Source: Calcarisporiella thermophila CBS 279.70
Lineage: Eukaryota > Calcarisporiellomycota
Length of the DNA stretch: 64,000 nucleotides
Assembly: GCF_041956535.1 (NCBI RefSeq)
Contig: NW_027192210.1
Coordinates: 318,021 to 382,020, forward strand
Direction: 5' to 3'
Shown here: positions 1 to 11,672 of the stretch, one piece after another
Layout of the letters: each line of letters starts with the position of its first letter
Position numbering within the stretch: the stretch's first letter is position 1
The notes under the pieces: model-generated
Told to the model about the DNA's origin: nothing
Database searches by the model: none
What the model saw: only the letters and a program-made list of their open reading frames with translations
Made by a program: the position numbers and the translations under genes

Positions 1-1157
1 CAACGAGCGATGGCGCGAAATTTGCTGGAGGCGGCCTGGCAAATGCTATGATGGCCGCGGAACGCTCATTCATAATGCTATGAAATTTTTCAGCAGCTGC
101 AATGACCTTTTCGAGGTCCGAGCCCGGGAAGATCAGCTGGCCACTGAATACTTCGTTAGGCTGATCAAACGCACGATAAACAAACTACAAGGAGAGAAGA
201 GGGTTGATTTCTTTTGACAAGCCAACGGGTGGAAGAACCCCATTATAGTCCTGCGTCTACCATACCTCTGTAACGGCTCCCAAACATTTGCCATATCCTC
301 GAATACCCCAAAAAATTTCAGGATTCTCTGTCTTGGAGGCCTTGATAATCTTCCCATCCGCGGTAATCATCTCTACTTCTTCAAGAACATCGATTACAAG
401 ACCCTGTAGCATTGTGGGGTTAGGGATGACATAAGGTTCCTTATTCAATAAAAATATAAGAAAAGCAGTAATTATTCAAACCATACATAAAATCCAGTCA
501 ACCATCCGTATCCGCCCCCAAGTGTTAAACCCCCAATACCGGTATGATTGACGGTACCACCGACTTTGTAAGGCGCATAATAATAGTAATATTTTAGAAA
601 GATAGGGAGAAATAGACAGCACTCCAAGCAAGCAAACCTGTGGCGAGCTTATGTTTTGCTAACGCCCCATCAACGTCACGCCAGGTGGCACCACCTCCCG
701 CGTAGACCAGTTTTCTTTCCGGGTCTACCTTGACCTGATTAAGTTGGGTTAGATCAACGACGATACCGCTGCTACTAGAACCGCCTGAGCACGAATGACC
801 GCCGCCTTTGACGGCCATATTGATTTTATTGGCGGTGACAAATTTTAGCTATAAAAGGAACATGCAGGTTTAAGAGGTGGGTGAAAGACTTCAATTTGAA
901 GGGAAAATCGTACAGTAAGGGAGACATCCTGAGCGCTGGCGCACTGGACGACCATTTGCGCACGCCGCACCGCCGTTTCCGACCACCTAGAATCATGTTC
1001 CGCGTTGAACCATACCATTAGACCTTACACTACAACTAGCCACAACTAACCTCTCAAGGGATCGCTCATACCCATCATCGCCCGGAACAAACACTCTTGC
1101 ACCTGGGGAAAGGTTCTTTTTGAAGCTATCGATTTCGTTCTGCTTTATTGCCACCAT
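1..1157 (-). CDS. FAD-dependent oxidoreductase, BBE/PCMH-type (partial, C-terminus off window)
   Basis: Berberine-bridge-like flavoprotein oxidase; substrate unknown. ATG at 1157 opens [12 protein letters not shown]. Spliced exons then read [47 protein letters not shown], the FAD-binding loop [40 protein letters not shown] and [20 protein letters not shown]. The final visible exon contains [21 protein letters not shown] and continues past base 1. The His in the GGGHS motif is the usual site of 8-alpha-histidyl flavin attachment. The Cys of bicovalent BBE enzymes is not seen where expected (GGYGWL). The usual RGGGGNFG motif is altered to RGYGKCLG. At least four short introns lie within it (near 1010-1055, 850-910, 575-640 and 448-500). 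No clear signal peptide, so probably cytosolic. The C-terminal BBE domain is outside the window. Confidence 0.8.
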
Positions 1158-1920
1158 TTTCTTGATGTTCGAAAGTGAGGGGGGAAAATTTGAGCAAAAA
1201 ATAAGACGTGAAAAACTAGTTGTAATTTGTATTTATACTATGCCTGGGATTACTTGTGTGCATGGGGGCTTTCACCTGGCGTGAATATACGTTAATAGCC
1301 ACTTCAGCCGAGTAGAAAAGAGACACTCGTCCTATGAAGTCCAATGAAGTCGAGGTGATTCACCACAACTAAATCAAATTTATGCCTGCAAAAATAGAAT
1401 AGAGTGTTCTGGCTATGGACCGCTCTTTTGACCGGCCAAAAAATCAGGCATCCAATACAATGAAAGCCTTAAAAGAGCTCGACGATAAAGTGAGGCAGAT
1501 GATTTCTTGCTATCCAATTTTTTTTTCCCGGACGTCCGAATTCTACTGTGTGACATTTTAGAAAGTTTAATATTTGTCAAATAGATTCTAAGGTGATAGG
1601 CTAATGGCGCGTGGCTCAGAACCTTGTATTGGGATGGGATGAAAGACAGCGTTTAACCTTTTTTTGTCATTCACCGGAATGGAGAAGAAAAAGAAGCCAT
1701 GTTTATTATCTGAAATAATCCCATTTTTATTCATCAGTTTTAAACACTTATTTGTAGTAAGAAAGAGAGATAATATTATGAATTGATGATTAAAGAAGAC
1801 TAATATATATAAACAAATATGCTAATTCTTCATAATATTTATTATAAATGCGAGATAGGAGGGAGAAGGAAGGGAAGAGAGTAATTTAGATGGAGAGAGA
1901 ATCATGGCAGTGCTTTGGAC
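1158..1920. other. Intergenic, AT-rich
   Basis: Upstream region of the FAD oxidoreductase and 3' flank of the secreted protein gene at 1921. It is AT-rich, with poly-T near 1518 and mixed AT runs at 1740-1860. I see no gene or RNA in it. Confidence 0.5.
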
Positions 1921-2835
1921 TTAAGCACGTGGTCTCTGCATCGGCGGCGAGAAGCGGTTACGGAGAGCGGCACCCACAGGATTGGGGACGGGGCGGAGGA
2001 TGTCACCTAGGCCCTGGTTTGCTCGCACGCCACCAATAGTTTGGGCACCACCACGAGCGAACCCGCTGAGAGTGTTGATGACGAAAGCAATTGGGTTGGT
2101 GCCGATGTCGGCAAGGGTGTTAGGAATACCAATGACGTCGAGGTTGGGGCCAGTGGCGATGATACGGCCATATCGGTCACGAGGGAATCCGGGGCCGATT
2201 TGTTGGCGTTTAGCAAACGACCGCAAGAGATGTTCAACATCCGCGTTGTCAGTCTGTGCTTGATCATCAGTCTCTGCTTCCTCGCTGTGGAACGTCTCCT
2301 CCTTGGCTACTTCTTCAGACTCGTGATTGCTCTCGTCCTCGGGGAGATCACGCTTGCGGTAAGCGGTGGGCCGTACCCATACGCATCCAGCGAATCCAGT
2401 GGGACTGTTGAGCCGCACTAAACACGTGCCACCAGGGCCCATGCAGCGCACATCCGAGGGGATGGTGAAGTCGACGTTGTAGAGACCCTGGCCACCAATG
2501 CCGGCAAACCCGGGGATGTTTCGGGTGATGGGAAGCTGCCTGCTGAATCCTCGGCCGTCTCGGGTGTCGATCATGGCAGCGAGAGGGCCTCCACCATCGA
2601 GGTTGTGGGTGCTCCAGACCCAACGGTTGGTACCATAGTACACGGGGTTGGGGCTGGTAGGAGGAGGAATCTCGACACCAACTCCACAGGGCGATTGCGA
2701 CGTGAAGCGAATACAGTCGAAGAAGCCGCGGTCCGTGCGGACGTTGAATGCACGGGGCTCGACGAGCTTACCGTGGCCGAGGACAAGCCCGGCGCAGGAT
2801 GCAAGAACAACAAGCTTTGAGAAGACACCGACCAT
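1921..2835 (-). CDS. Secreted protein with LPMO-like N-terminal histidine
   Basis: Single-exon gene of 304 residues. The start is the ATG at 2835; the frame stays open upstream, but a TATA box at 2954-2961 places transcription start only about 90 nt upstream of this ATG. Residues 1-20 are a signal peptide, and cleavage would expose His21 (HGKLVEPRAF), as in copper lytic polysaccharide monooxygenases and Egh16-like proteins. Residues 21-160 form a compact Cys-containing domain (Cys41, Cys50, Cys131, Cys138, Cys151) with NRWVWSTHNLDGGG and GTCLVRLNSPTGFAGC. Next come KR dibasic sites at about 161 and 209, flanking an acidic Glu/Asp stretch (163-205), then a Gly/Asn-rich tail. The KR sites suggest Kex2 processing. 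It could be a cell-wall or host-surface protein. The LPMO-like role is an inference from the N-terminal His and fold-like length; I cannot assign a family. Confidence 0.7.
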   Translation of the reverse strand: MVGVFSKLVVLASCAGLVLGHGKLVEPRAFNVRTDRGFFDCIRFTSQSPCGVGVEIPPPTSPNPVYYGTNRWVWSTHNLDGGGPLAAMIDTRDGRGFSRQLPITRNIPGFAGIGGQGLYNVDFTIPSDVRCMGPGGTCLVRLNSPTGFAGCVWVRPTAYRKRDLPEDESNHESEEVAKEETFHSEEAETDDQAQTDNADVEHLLRSFAKRQQIGPGFPRDRYGRIIATGPNLDVIGIPNTLADIGTNPIAFVINTLSGFARGGAQTIGGVRANQGLGDILRPVPNPVGAALRNRFSPPMQRPRA

Positions 2836-2953
2836 GATTGTGTGTAAGTAATGAATGTAAAACGAATGTAATGGGTGAGAAGGGTGTGAAGATTGTTGTT
2901 GTAAAAGAGAGAAGAGTGATTTGATGCAGAAAATTGGAGAGTACAACCACGGT

Positions 2954-2961
2954 CTATTTAT
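2954..2961 (-). promoter_or_regulatory. TATA box of the LPMO-like gene
   Basis: TATAAATA on the minus strand, about 120 nt upstream of the ATG at 2835. It supports the short N-terminus that begins with the signal peptide. Confidence 0.6.
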
Positions 2962-2974
2962 ACGGTTGTCCACG

Positions 2975-4998
2975 CCTCGAGGACAGGAATGGAAATGTCT
3001 TATCCGAGAATACCTTCTGGGAAGTGGTCAGTCGCCTGAGACCTAGTGCGTTGGCCGATTAATTTCCATGATGGTCCAGGTTTTAAACAAACGACTTCGC
3101 CGGGAAATTTTTGGGTTCAATTCTATGGCGCACTCTTCGTTGCTCTTAAAACTTTCCTCAGTCACAAGATTAGACGGATGGGCCTTGATCAGTAAGTGTT
3201 TTTTGCGTATTCCATAGTATTGTGTCTCCCCGAAACTTGCGCTAACATTTAGTATAATACCGTAAAACCGTACTAGATAAAGCAATTTCCGCAAATGGAA
3301 GGAGAGCTGAGTAGGAAATGCTCACTTCCCAAATGCTTCCTTGGTGACATAGACATAGCCAATTTCCCAGGTGGTCTCAGCGGAGTTGGACAATGCTGAG
3401 GCGATCGCTCCGCTTTCTCCTCTTACCTAAGGCGCGACCTTCCTCCTTATGGAGATCCGTGGGCCTGAGCATTGTTGTGACTATGCTCAGGCCAATAGTC
3501 CCTGCAATATCGAGAGACTTGGCAGGTAAAGTAAAATATTTGCATGAGGGAGGTCGATGGTAATGCGTTGATGCGTGCGCGATACCACGAGCCGAAAAGA
3601 ACAATGGGTAGTCCACACTAAAGGCAGAGAGGAGAGCAGATTCAAAAGGGCCTAATCGGTTGTTTGTTATGCTTAGGATGTTTCAAAGGTCACCAACAGA
3701 GCTTCCTCAGGTATATCGGATCTCCACGTTTTTGGTGGAGTCAAGTAGGCAAAGCCCGGACTCAATCCACGAATTTGGGGGAAAGTAGCCACTTCACTAT
3801 GTCCAACTCTCGTGTTGTGATGACCATTATGGCTCGTGGAGCCAGCAAAGGGTGGCAGACGGTATCGCCACTTTTAGCACGAGTAGTGAGGAAGTTTGTA
3901 GAGCTCGATCTCTAGTAGAAGATTGCCTAGGTTCCCGAGTTTGCATTTAGATTAGAGAGCATTCATATGACCTAAGGATAACATATATCCTTCGATATGG
4001 CTGGTCCTTTTTTCCCCTCGATAACTCTTCGTTTGAGCACGTGGTTCTCACCTTCCCGAGTGACGGAGGCCAGGTGTGAGGAGACTTCCAAATGAAGGAT
4101 CGCCGCGATGACATCCCGGGAAGTTGGCTGCGGGCCACTCTGAACCAAGATTTATTGTATAAGCAGAGCGCTTCCTCGTGTCCCTAGGTGCCATTCCGAT
4201 TAGAAGGTCGCTTTGCATCCCCGAAACTGCTCACGTTTCATGCGAACCGTCGTGCTAGAATGGTCTCACCTTTGCCACGCACTGGCCAGGAATCCCTGAG
4301 AAATTTTGTCTCACACTGGGCCGCCTGCTCGGACCAGGGTTAAATCTGTACTCGAGCCAGCTGGGCATTGGCCAACGATGTCACTCTTCACTCGGTCATC
4401 CTGGGTTCAGTCGACCTAATTTCGCAAAGATCAACCATTCCAATCAGGCCGACTTTCACATCAAACTTACTCTTCTCTTAACACCCCACTCCGAAGCGCT
4501 CATGGCCGCGATTTCTACCCTATCACCACTAGATCCGATCTGGATGCAATCGCGGTGGTTTTGTGTCAAGTCCGCGGCTCTTTTATTCCGGCCCCTAGGC
4601 TGAAGGCTCTCTGAGACTCGGATGCCCCCAATATAATTCTTCCGATTAAATAATCAACACCTCCCCTCTTTGCAAAGGCCAGTTGCAGCTCCTTATTCGA
4701 TTTCTCCTTGAGGCCATCTCCATCCTCCTTTGGAACCATGGCCGTGCCCAAATTCGCTTATTAAACTCTATATTGGCTGGCAATTAGATAGTAAGTATAT
4801 ATTCCCGTAATAGCAACAGATAAACGGGGCTCAAGAACATGCAATAAAGTGCAACTCAAAGTACAAGTACAATGAAAGGATATATGTAGCAAAGATGAAG
4901 AAAAATAAAAAATAAAAGAGGGATCAAATTAACCTTCGCTGATAGTATACATTCATCTCCGCAGTCAGAGAAGTTAAAAAAAATTAATTAGCTATACA
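2975..4998. other. Gene-poor intergenic region
   Basis: About 2 kb with only short open frames (up to 83 codons), none with a recognisable domain. It contains an 11-bp inverted repeat at 3462-3493. The section from about 3300 to 4760 has higher GC than true intergenic DNA nearby and might be an old decayed gene or element, but I cannot name one. Confidence 0.4.
3462..3493. repeat. Inverted repeat, 11-bp perfect arms
   Basis: GGCCTGAGCAT at 3462-3472 and ATGCTCAGGCC at 3483-3493 are exact reverse complements around a 10-nt loop. It lies in gene-free DNA, without a T-run that would suggest a terminator. Confidence 0.75.
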
Positions 4999-7900
4999 TC
5001 ACTCTATTCTCTTTCTCTTCTTTCCAAGCGAACCTCCTTTTCGTCCCTCACGTTTTCGTTTTTGAGGTTGCCGTGTGGACGCAGAAACTGTGCTGGAAGA
5101 TTCCTCGTCTAGATGAGAGCGCTGGCTGCTCCCAACCGATCGGGAGCTTGCTCTGCTTTTCCGTGAATTTCCACCCCGCCTCCTGGCTGGGGGCACTTCA
5201 TCTTCGCTAGGAGACCCAACAGTCTCCACGTCGCTCTCGTCGCTGTCCCCTGGATTCCAGATGGGAAACTCTCCAATTCGCTCTCTAAGCTTCAAGTCCG
5301 GTATCACCACTCTCACTTCAACGTTTTTCCAAGAATTGGGTTCTACAGTCCATCCCAGGTCGAAATCCTCATCTTCCTCAGATTGATCCTCCTCGCTCTC
5401 ACTCGCCGAGGCCTCCTCTGTGAAGACATCGGTATCATACTCTGCTACTCTTTCCTCCACCCTTTCTTCCTCCCTGGTTCGCCCCTGCTCCAAGTCGGCA
5501 TGATCTGCAAGCTCTCGGCTGACGTCGACCCCACTCTCCACTTTATCATTGTGCCTACCTTTATCCTCCGAGAAGGAAGTCTGTTGATCCAGGCGTTGCT
5601 GCCGAGCTTTTTGGGATAGAAAGTTGGGTTGGCGGGGAATAGTTACACGGGTTTGAATGGATCGGGAGGGGAGCGGCGTCGCTATAAGCTCGGGCGAGTA
5701 TTCGGTTGAGTCCGCCTCGGTCGGATGGTCGGGAGTAGAAGGATTCGAGGAATGAACATTCTCCAGAGGGCGGGCGTAGCTTAGTGCATCTTCGAGAGGG
5801 TCCGCACCGACACTACTGTATTCACAACATAGTTGGCTCTTCATCATCCCTAGAAAATGTTCTGGGCATCTAACTTACTCGATGATATGCTTCATTTTCC
5901 GTAACTCAGCCCGTTTCTCGGCAATTTTATCGTGTCCATAGGCCCATGACATAAACAGGGACTGAGAGGACTGCTGCTCCCCCTCCTGCTCCACTTCGTT
6001 ATCCCGTTCTATCTCCTCCTCCTCCTCCTGCTGTTCCATCTCTTGTTCCACTAGTTCCACCTGTTCCTCTTCTTCCCTTCGCTCCATTGCTTTCTCTTGA
6101 ACCCCCTCCTTCTCCAGCTCCACTACCTCATCTGGCCTAGTAGTGTGCATATTTACCTTTTGAACTGCTTCTTCCATAGATATTAGCTCATCATCTGATT
6201 CCTCTTCAAGCAGAATGGGATCTGTTGCATCTTTGACCGTTCTTCGCCCATGGGGTATTAAATCGGGACCTTGCCTAACTCTATCAAGGTTCGAGTCCCT
6301 TGGCGGTTGATTCGGGGTTGAAGTGTGTAGAATTCCTTCCATTAGGTTCTTGGTGGAGACTATAGTTGAGGTTGGCTTCGTATCGGGTTTCGTTGAAATC
6401 TGTGTCCCTTCCATCTCAGCGTCTGACAACTGACTAATTATCTCTCTTTGGCCGTTTTGCGATTCATCTTCTGAAGTCTCCTCATCACTCACCAAAATGA
6501 CGGGTTCGAGACTTGCAATCTCCAGAGTAATATCTTCAGGTGCATTCTCACACTCACGTATCAATAGCGCCAGATCTTCATAACCAAGTCTACGGAGAAG
6601 AGCCAGTTAGTATTGAATGGATGAAGCTTGCCACGTTAAAATGGCATACTTTTCGCGTAACCACCCCTGCTTTAGAGATGGGCCCTCTTGCATACTGGTC
6701 AGCTCCGCAGAATTTTTTTCCACAGGCGCTTCCATTGAATGATTGCTTGAACTACGGTGTGGTATATTCGATACAGAAACCTCGTTCTCCTCCTCGTCTT
6801 TGTTGTCATTATCCTGGTAATGTGCGTCCAATTGGGTGGGAAGAGGGTCAGAGTCAGGCGAAATCGGAACCTGTGAGGGCAGAGGGAATGGGGGTGGCGT
6901 AGACTCAATTTGTGATGAGGATGAGAGATGGTCGGCCGAAGTCGGACGCTTGTTCCTCTCTACTATAGGAGGTGGTTGCTGGGTACCCTTAGTCTGCACA
7001 TTATCAGCAGAAGTGGCGGACAAAATTATCACAGCAGACGGTATATTTGCATGCTCACGGTTTGAATTCACATAGTCCAGGGTTCCATTGGGTGAAGTTG
7101 CCATGGCAGGCGACGACGTGCCTCGATCCGATTTCTCTCCAAGAGGTTGGTTAGATAACAAGGTAGGGGTTGCCTCGCGTTCTTGAGTTCCATTTAGGGC
7201 GGCTCTCTCAGTTTGCGCCCAAGCGTCAACCTTGATTATAGGTTTTTTATAGCCAGGAACTACCTCGTTCGGCTCTGATGGATCGTTCTCGGATAGCTAA
7301 ATAGAGAGAGAATGCAAATTGGATGTGTTTAGGCTTTCTCTGACCAGTTTCTAATCTGGAAGAACTCACTTGTATGAAAGCTGGAACCGGGAGAAGCTTG
7401 ATGAACAATTTCATTTCTTTGCGAAGTAATTCAAGGAGGTTATTTCCGAGGTAACTTCGTTCGTCCGTGTCCAGGGGGCACTCCAGCTTTTCAATCAGCT
7501 ATGATATACAAAACAAGATCATGGAGGGTAGGCAATGGTGTTCACTCAATTATTTGTCCAAAGGAAATTAAATTACATCATAAGATTGCTGCTCGTATTT
7601 CTCAATAAACGCATCTCTGCACTCGGTATCAACCTCCTCCAGCCATGCAAGTTTCTCTACGGGGGTGAATACGGATTGCATCACATGCTCGAACACATCC
7701 TCTGCCTTCATCATTTTCAGCATGACGACCTACAGATAAACAGAAGTTCAATAAACGAGGTTCAAGGGATACGTTGTCTGCGTTCAACATTGTAGCTACC
7801 ACAGCTTTCAACTCAATGTAGGCGTCCAAAAATTCTGTGTACTCGGGGGATTTTTCGACTGTCAACGAAACCAGTTCATCGGCCACTTCGGATACAAGCT

Positions 7901-8432
7901 GACTTGCATCGTCGCCATCATTCATCACGGCGTCTACTGCATCAAGCGCTCTCACGCACCACTGAGTGAAGTTGGATCGCATAAGTGGTATGACATCGCG
8001 CTTCGAATCCAAATAATCTAATGCGGCATTGGAGGTATATGTGCGGAACCTTGCGAGGTGGGCGTCTAAGCAATAAAAAAATGTCGATTTTTCTCACATA
8101 TTAGTATGTAGAACAAGGCTAGTGTATTGCAATGGCACAAAGAACGTCGAATGCAATAGTGGTGGAGTTTAGTAACGCAAATTACCATAATAGAGCTGCC
8201 AATAGCGGCCGTTCCTTAACTCCAGATCTGTCTCTGCTGCCTCCTCTATAGCGCGATAAGCAATATAGTCCAACAGCCGAAGATTCTGCAGTATAAAGGT
8301 TGGGCTCAGTTTGACTCCTTGTTTTGGCCGTCCGTTATCCGATGTGATCGTATTTGACCGGATAATAGGACGCTTTTTAAGTGGAGTCAAACGTGAGTAA
8401 TCCGCCTTGGCCTGCGATTCTGATCTTGACAT
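4999..8432 (-). CDS. Large acidic, Ser-rich protein of unknown function (multi-exon)
   Basis: I do not recognise the family. ATG at 8432 (MSRSESQAKADYSRL) opens exon 1, which ends near 8185. Further exons follow at about 8067-7745, 7730-7575, 7500-7370, 7300-6642 and 6590-5879, and the last runs from about 5815 to 4999. The first half is helical and ordered: LSPTFILQNLRLLDYIAYRA, LDAVDAVMNDGDDASQLV, then ECPLDTDERSYLGNNLLELL. The second half is disordered, with Pro/Ser/Thr-rich stretches, a long Glu-rich coiled coil (EVVELEKEGVQEKAMERREE, around 6000-6130) and an Asp/Glu run. The C-terminus carries basic clusters (KRKREGRKGG, KKRKRIE), which look like nuclear localisation signals. It is probably a nuclear scaffold or chromatin protein. 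It is divergent from the WDR83 gene, with a shared promoter of about 165 bp. No catalytic motif is seen. Confidence 0.65.
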
Positions 8433-8598
8433 GACCGAATGTTTCAAATCATAGAGACAGTCGGGAGACAAAACAACGCGTTTCTTTCCTCTTCAATATA
8501 AAAACAAGTCACATGGTGGCTTACTTCTCGATTTAATGATGACGGTGTAAATTGATTCGACGACTTAATGAAGGATCATATCATATTTTGCACAATAT

Positions 8599-9931
8599 AT
8601 GGCTTCTCAGCTTCCCACCCGTTGTCATCAAACTCTCAAAGGACATACTGGCCCGGTACATGCAGTCAAATATAATACAAATGGCGAATATTGTCTAACG
8701 GGCGGGCAAGATCGCACTATACGGCTATGGAATCCCAATACTGCAAGTTGTATTAAAACTTACTCCGGGCATGGTAACTGGGTACTAGGAATAAGCGTGT
8801 AGGTCCAACTCTCATTTTCTTACTTTATAATCCTGTATAAAAGCTCTCAATTAACCAGTAACAATAAATCTCTTTCTTTTTTTTAAAGAGCGCCAGATAA
8901 TGCACGATTTGCAAGCTGTGGTGGGGATCGTGCAGTCTTTCTCTGGGACGTGGCCACCGGCCGGAGTATCGTTCGGTTTTCCGGGCACTATCAGAGAGTT
9001 AACTGTGTGGGATTCAATAGGGATGCTAGCGTCATTGTCAGCGGTATGGTCAAGCTTATTCATTAGTACTGGAGTTTCTTGAGCTCATATCTCTTTCTAT
9101 AGGCTCGGATGATACTACTGTACGGATATGGGATTGCAAGTAGGCCAATGAACCCTCCAGGACCGTTTCTCTTCTCATTTGGTTAATCTATCTCGATTTG
9201 CATGTACAGATCGCGAGCTAAATTTCCCATCCAGATCCTAGAAGAGGCGAAAGACGGGGTAACTTCACTACAAGTGTCCGACTACCAGATCATCACTGGG
9301 TAATTCATTTGGCCTTACCTTTACTTAGCCCCCATTCTCCAGTCTGAACTACGACTGAACCGTTTTTTTTACAAGCTCGACCGATGGCAGAACTCGAGTA
9401 TACGATCTTCGATTTGGAAAAGTATATGAAGATTACATAGGAAGTAAGTTTTCTCTACTCGACAGGATCTCCGCAAATCCATGTCTCAACTCTTTAATGT
9501 AATCAGACCCTATCACCTCTGTGCGGTTCAGCGGAGATGGCAACTGCATTCTAGTCAGCTCAACCGACAATACGCTACGTCTGATGGATAAAGAGAATGG
9601 GCAGCTATTAAATGAGTAATGCACCCGTTTCCTGCTTTTTATATATCGACTCAAGAATCCCTAACCCGTGTCCGAATGTAGTTTCCGCGGCCACAAACAT
9701 GAGAAATTCAAAATCCAGTCCTGTCTTTCCTACGATGATGCCTACGTGTTCAGCGGCTCTGAAGACGGCAACATCTATGCTTGGGACCTGATTGAGGGCC
9801 AAATGGCGGCGCAGCTCCGAGAGCATAGCAATGTAGTGACAGCTCTCGAGTATCATCCGAATGAAAATTACCTGTTGTCGGGGAGCGTGGACGGAACTGC
9901 TAAAGTCTGGGCCGTGCCCAACTTCGCATAG
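8599..9931 (+). CDS. WDR83: WD40 protein, WDR83/MORG1 orthologue
   Basis: Seven-bladed WD40 propeller of about 310 residues. ATG at 8599 (MASQLPTRCHQTLKGHTGPV). Exon 1 ends at 8798. Six introns of about 50-80 nt interrupt the rest, and the spliced blades read GGQDRTIRLWNPNTASC, GGDRAVFLWDVATGRS, GSDDTTVRIWDC, STDGRTRVYDLRFGKV, SSTDNTLRLMDKENGQLL, GSEDGNIYAWDLIEGQM and GSVDGTAKVWAV. The phrases NGEYCLTGGQDRTIRLWNP and EDYIGDPITSVRFS.DG track human WDR83 closely. In animals WDR83 organises MAPK modules and associates with spliceosomes; the fungal role is less defined. It shares a promoter with the divergent acidic-protein gene. It is complete, and no blade is missing. Confidence 0.88.
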
Positions 9932-10366
9932 TCCTACTTGTAAATAGCGAATGGACTAGTAAATGCATTCTATTTATTAACAACAACAAACTGCCTAAAG
10001 AAAGAAGAATGAGAGTAACTCAAAAAAAAAAAAAATCGGAAATAATAAAGAAAGCGAGAGAAAAAATAGTTGAAAATAATATTGTGAACTAGAAATGAAG
10101 ACAATAATATAAACAAAATTTTGGTAATAATAGATTATGGTATTTTTACAGTATGTAAAAAAAAAAAAGAAGAAAAAAGAGAGAAGTAAGAGTCAACATA
10201 TCAATCAACCAGGCCCAATACAATCCAAAGCTCGAAGTTACATTCGATAAAATTAGTGAGTGTTAATAAGTTTAATTAGTTAACTAGTAAAGTGAGTGTG
10301 AGTGAGTGAGTGAGTGAGTGAGTGTGAGTATATAAACTTGGGGTCATCGGGAGGGGGGAATGTTTC
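9932..10366. other. Convergent intergenic region with GTGA microsatellite
   Basis: Joint 3' flank of two convergent genes. It has A-runs at 10022-10035 and 10157-10168 and a (GTGA)n tract at about 10290-10328. No gene seen. Confidence 0.55.
10290..10328. repeat. GTGA tetranucleotide microsatellite
   Basis: Near-perfect tandem GTGA/GTGTGA units, in the 3' flank of the zinc-finger gene. Confidence 0.8.
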
Positions 10367-11672
10367 TCAATTTCTATCACTGAAGACCTCGCCCATGCCC
10401 AACTCCAGCTGCATAGGGGATTGTGAGAGGGGTCGCCAGTTCTGCATTACATCCATGTTGCGCATCGTTACCAACTGAAAGTCAATATCCACCCCACTAC
10501 GTTGTTGCCAAGAGATCATGGGTGAGGGTTGAGAAGGCTGCGAGTGGTCCTCGGAGCGCTGGAGATGGGTGGAGGTTTGTGGAGAAGGACGCCCGGCTTT
10601 GAAATGTATTTTGATATGCCGCCTCAAGTTACTTTGAACGGAGAAGCAGCGGCCGCAGCCCTCAACGGGGCAGCGAAAAGGTTTCTATGTGAGCGCACAA
10701 AAAAAGGATAAGCATCAAAGCAAATCCGTTAGCAGAGCTGCAAGCAATGGGGGTATCTACCTGGCCGGTATGTGAATGCATATGCGTCGCAAGGCTCGAA
10801 GGCCTAGAGAATCGCTTCTGACACACACTGCAAGGATATCTCCTCAATGGAGAGGTTCCGATTTTCGAGTTGAAAGTGAGCATCATCGACGGATCCGGGA
10901 TAGCCTTCTTTTTCTGCGAGGGGCATTTTTGTGTTGGAAGCGCCTGCGCCGAAGGAGAGGACTCCAAATATCGAAAAGAGGATAGGTCTTCGGATGGTGA
11001 GGAATTGTATTGAGATGGGTGGGAAGGTGTCGATGGCGTTAGGGTCATCATATGTCCCTGCCCGTAATTTAGGGGTGAAAAGCCAAGAAAAGATGGATGA
11101 TCAAGAGGATTGGGTGTGGAGTATAAGCGCGCGTAGCGAATCGATTCTGCGCCCTCACCTGCGGATCCGGGAGTAATGGGTGAAGATGATACAGTAGGCG
11201 GAGAGAGCATCGCCTTCTCGCCAGCATTCGATGGCGTGGCGGAATGATGCGTGTTGGACGGGAACACGAGGTTGGCTAACACTTCCGGGCTCCTTGGCTT
11301 GGGAGTTGCCGCAGTCGGTTCCAGAACGGGGTAGAGAGGAAGCGAGTGCCGTCGATAGTACGGGGAGAGAGGAGTATTAGAGGGTAGAACTACAGAATTG
11401 CGGGAATAAAGAGATTGGCCCGTGCTGGTGCCGTCGGCAGCAACATTCATGGGCGAGGCATCCTCACATGTAAAGGCCGAGAGACTAATACTTTGCGACT
11501 TCGCCGTGTCGGCTGCGGAGACGGTGGAAGAAGGCGGGAGTTCATAAGTGCCTATGCGGGGAATGCTTTCGTAGGAAAGTAAACTAGTGAAGGATGTGGG
11601 ATGCGAGGGGGAGTGCTGCGAGTGTGGAGGGGGGGTATTGAAGCTGGAATTTTTCTCTGACATTTCATACAT
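10367..11672 (-). CDS. C2H2 zinc-finger transcription factor (two fingers)
   Basis: The protein has a long disordered Ser/Pro/Thr-rich N-terminus (about 290 residues) followed by two tandem C2H2 fingers. Finger 1 is YPCSVCQKRFSRPSSLATHM with HSH following. One intron (about 10680-10763) lies in the linker, and splicing restores HTGQKPFRCPVEGCGRCF, the canonical linker TGxKPF. Finger 2 is CPVEGCGRCFSVQSNLRRH then IKIH (C-x4-C). The fingers lie near the C-terminus, followed by a tail of about 80 residues. ATG at 11672 (MYEMSEKNSS) or 11663 (MSEKNSS); an upstream TA-rich leader gives no further help. The two-finger C-terminal layout is common in fungal regulators such as the Msn2/Com2 type. The target genes cannot be inferred. 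Confidence 0.82.

Noticed and set aside
6286-6300. Perfect tRNA B-box-like GGTTCGAGTCC
   Set aside because: No A box or cloverleaf stems around it, and it lies inside a coding exon on the other strand.
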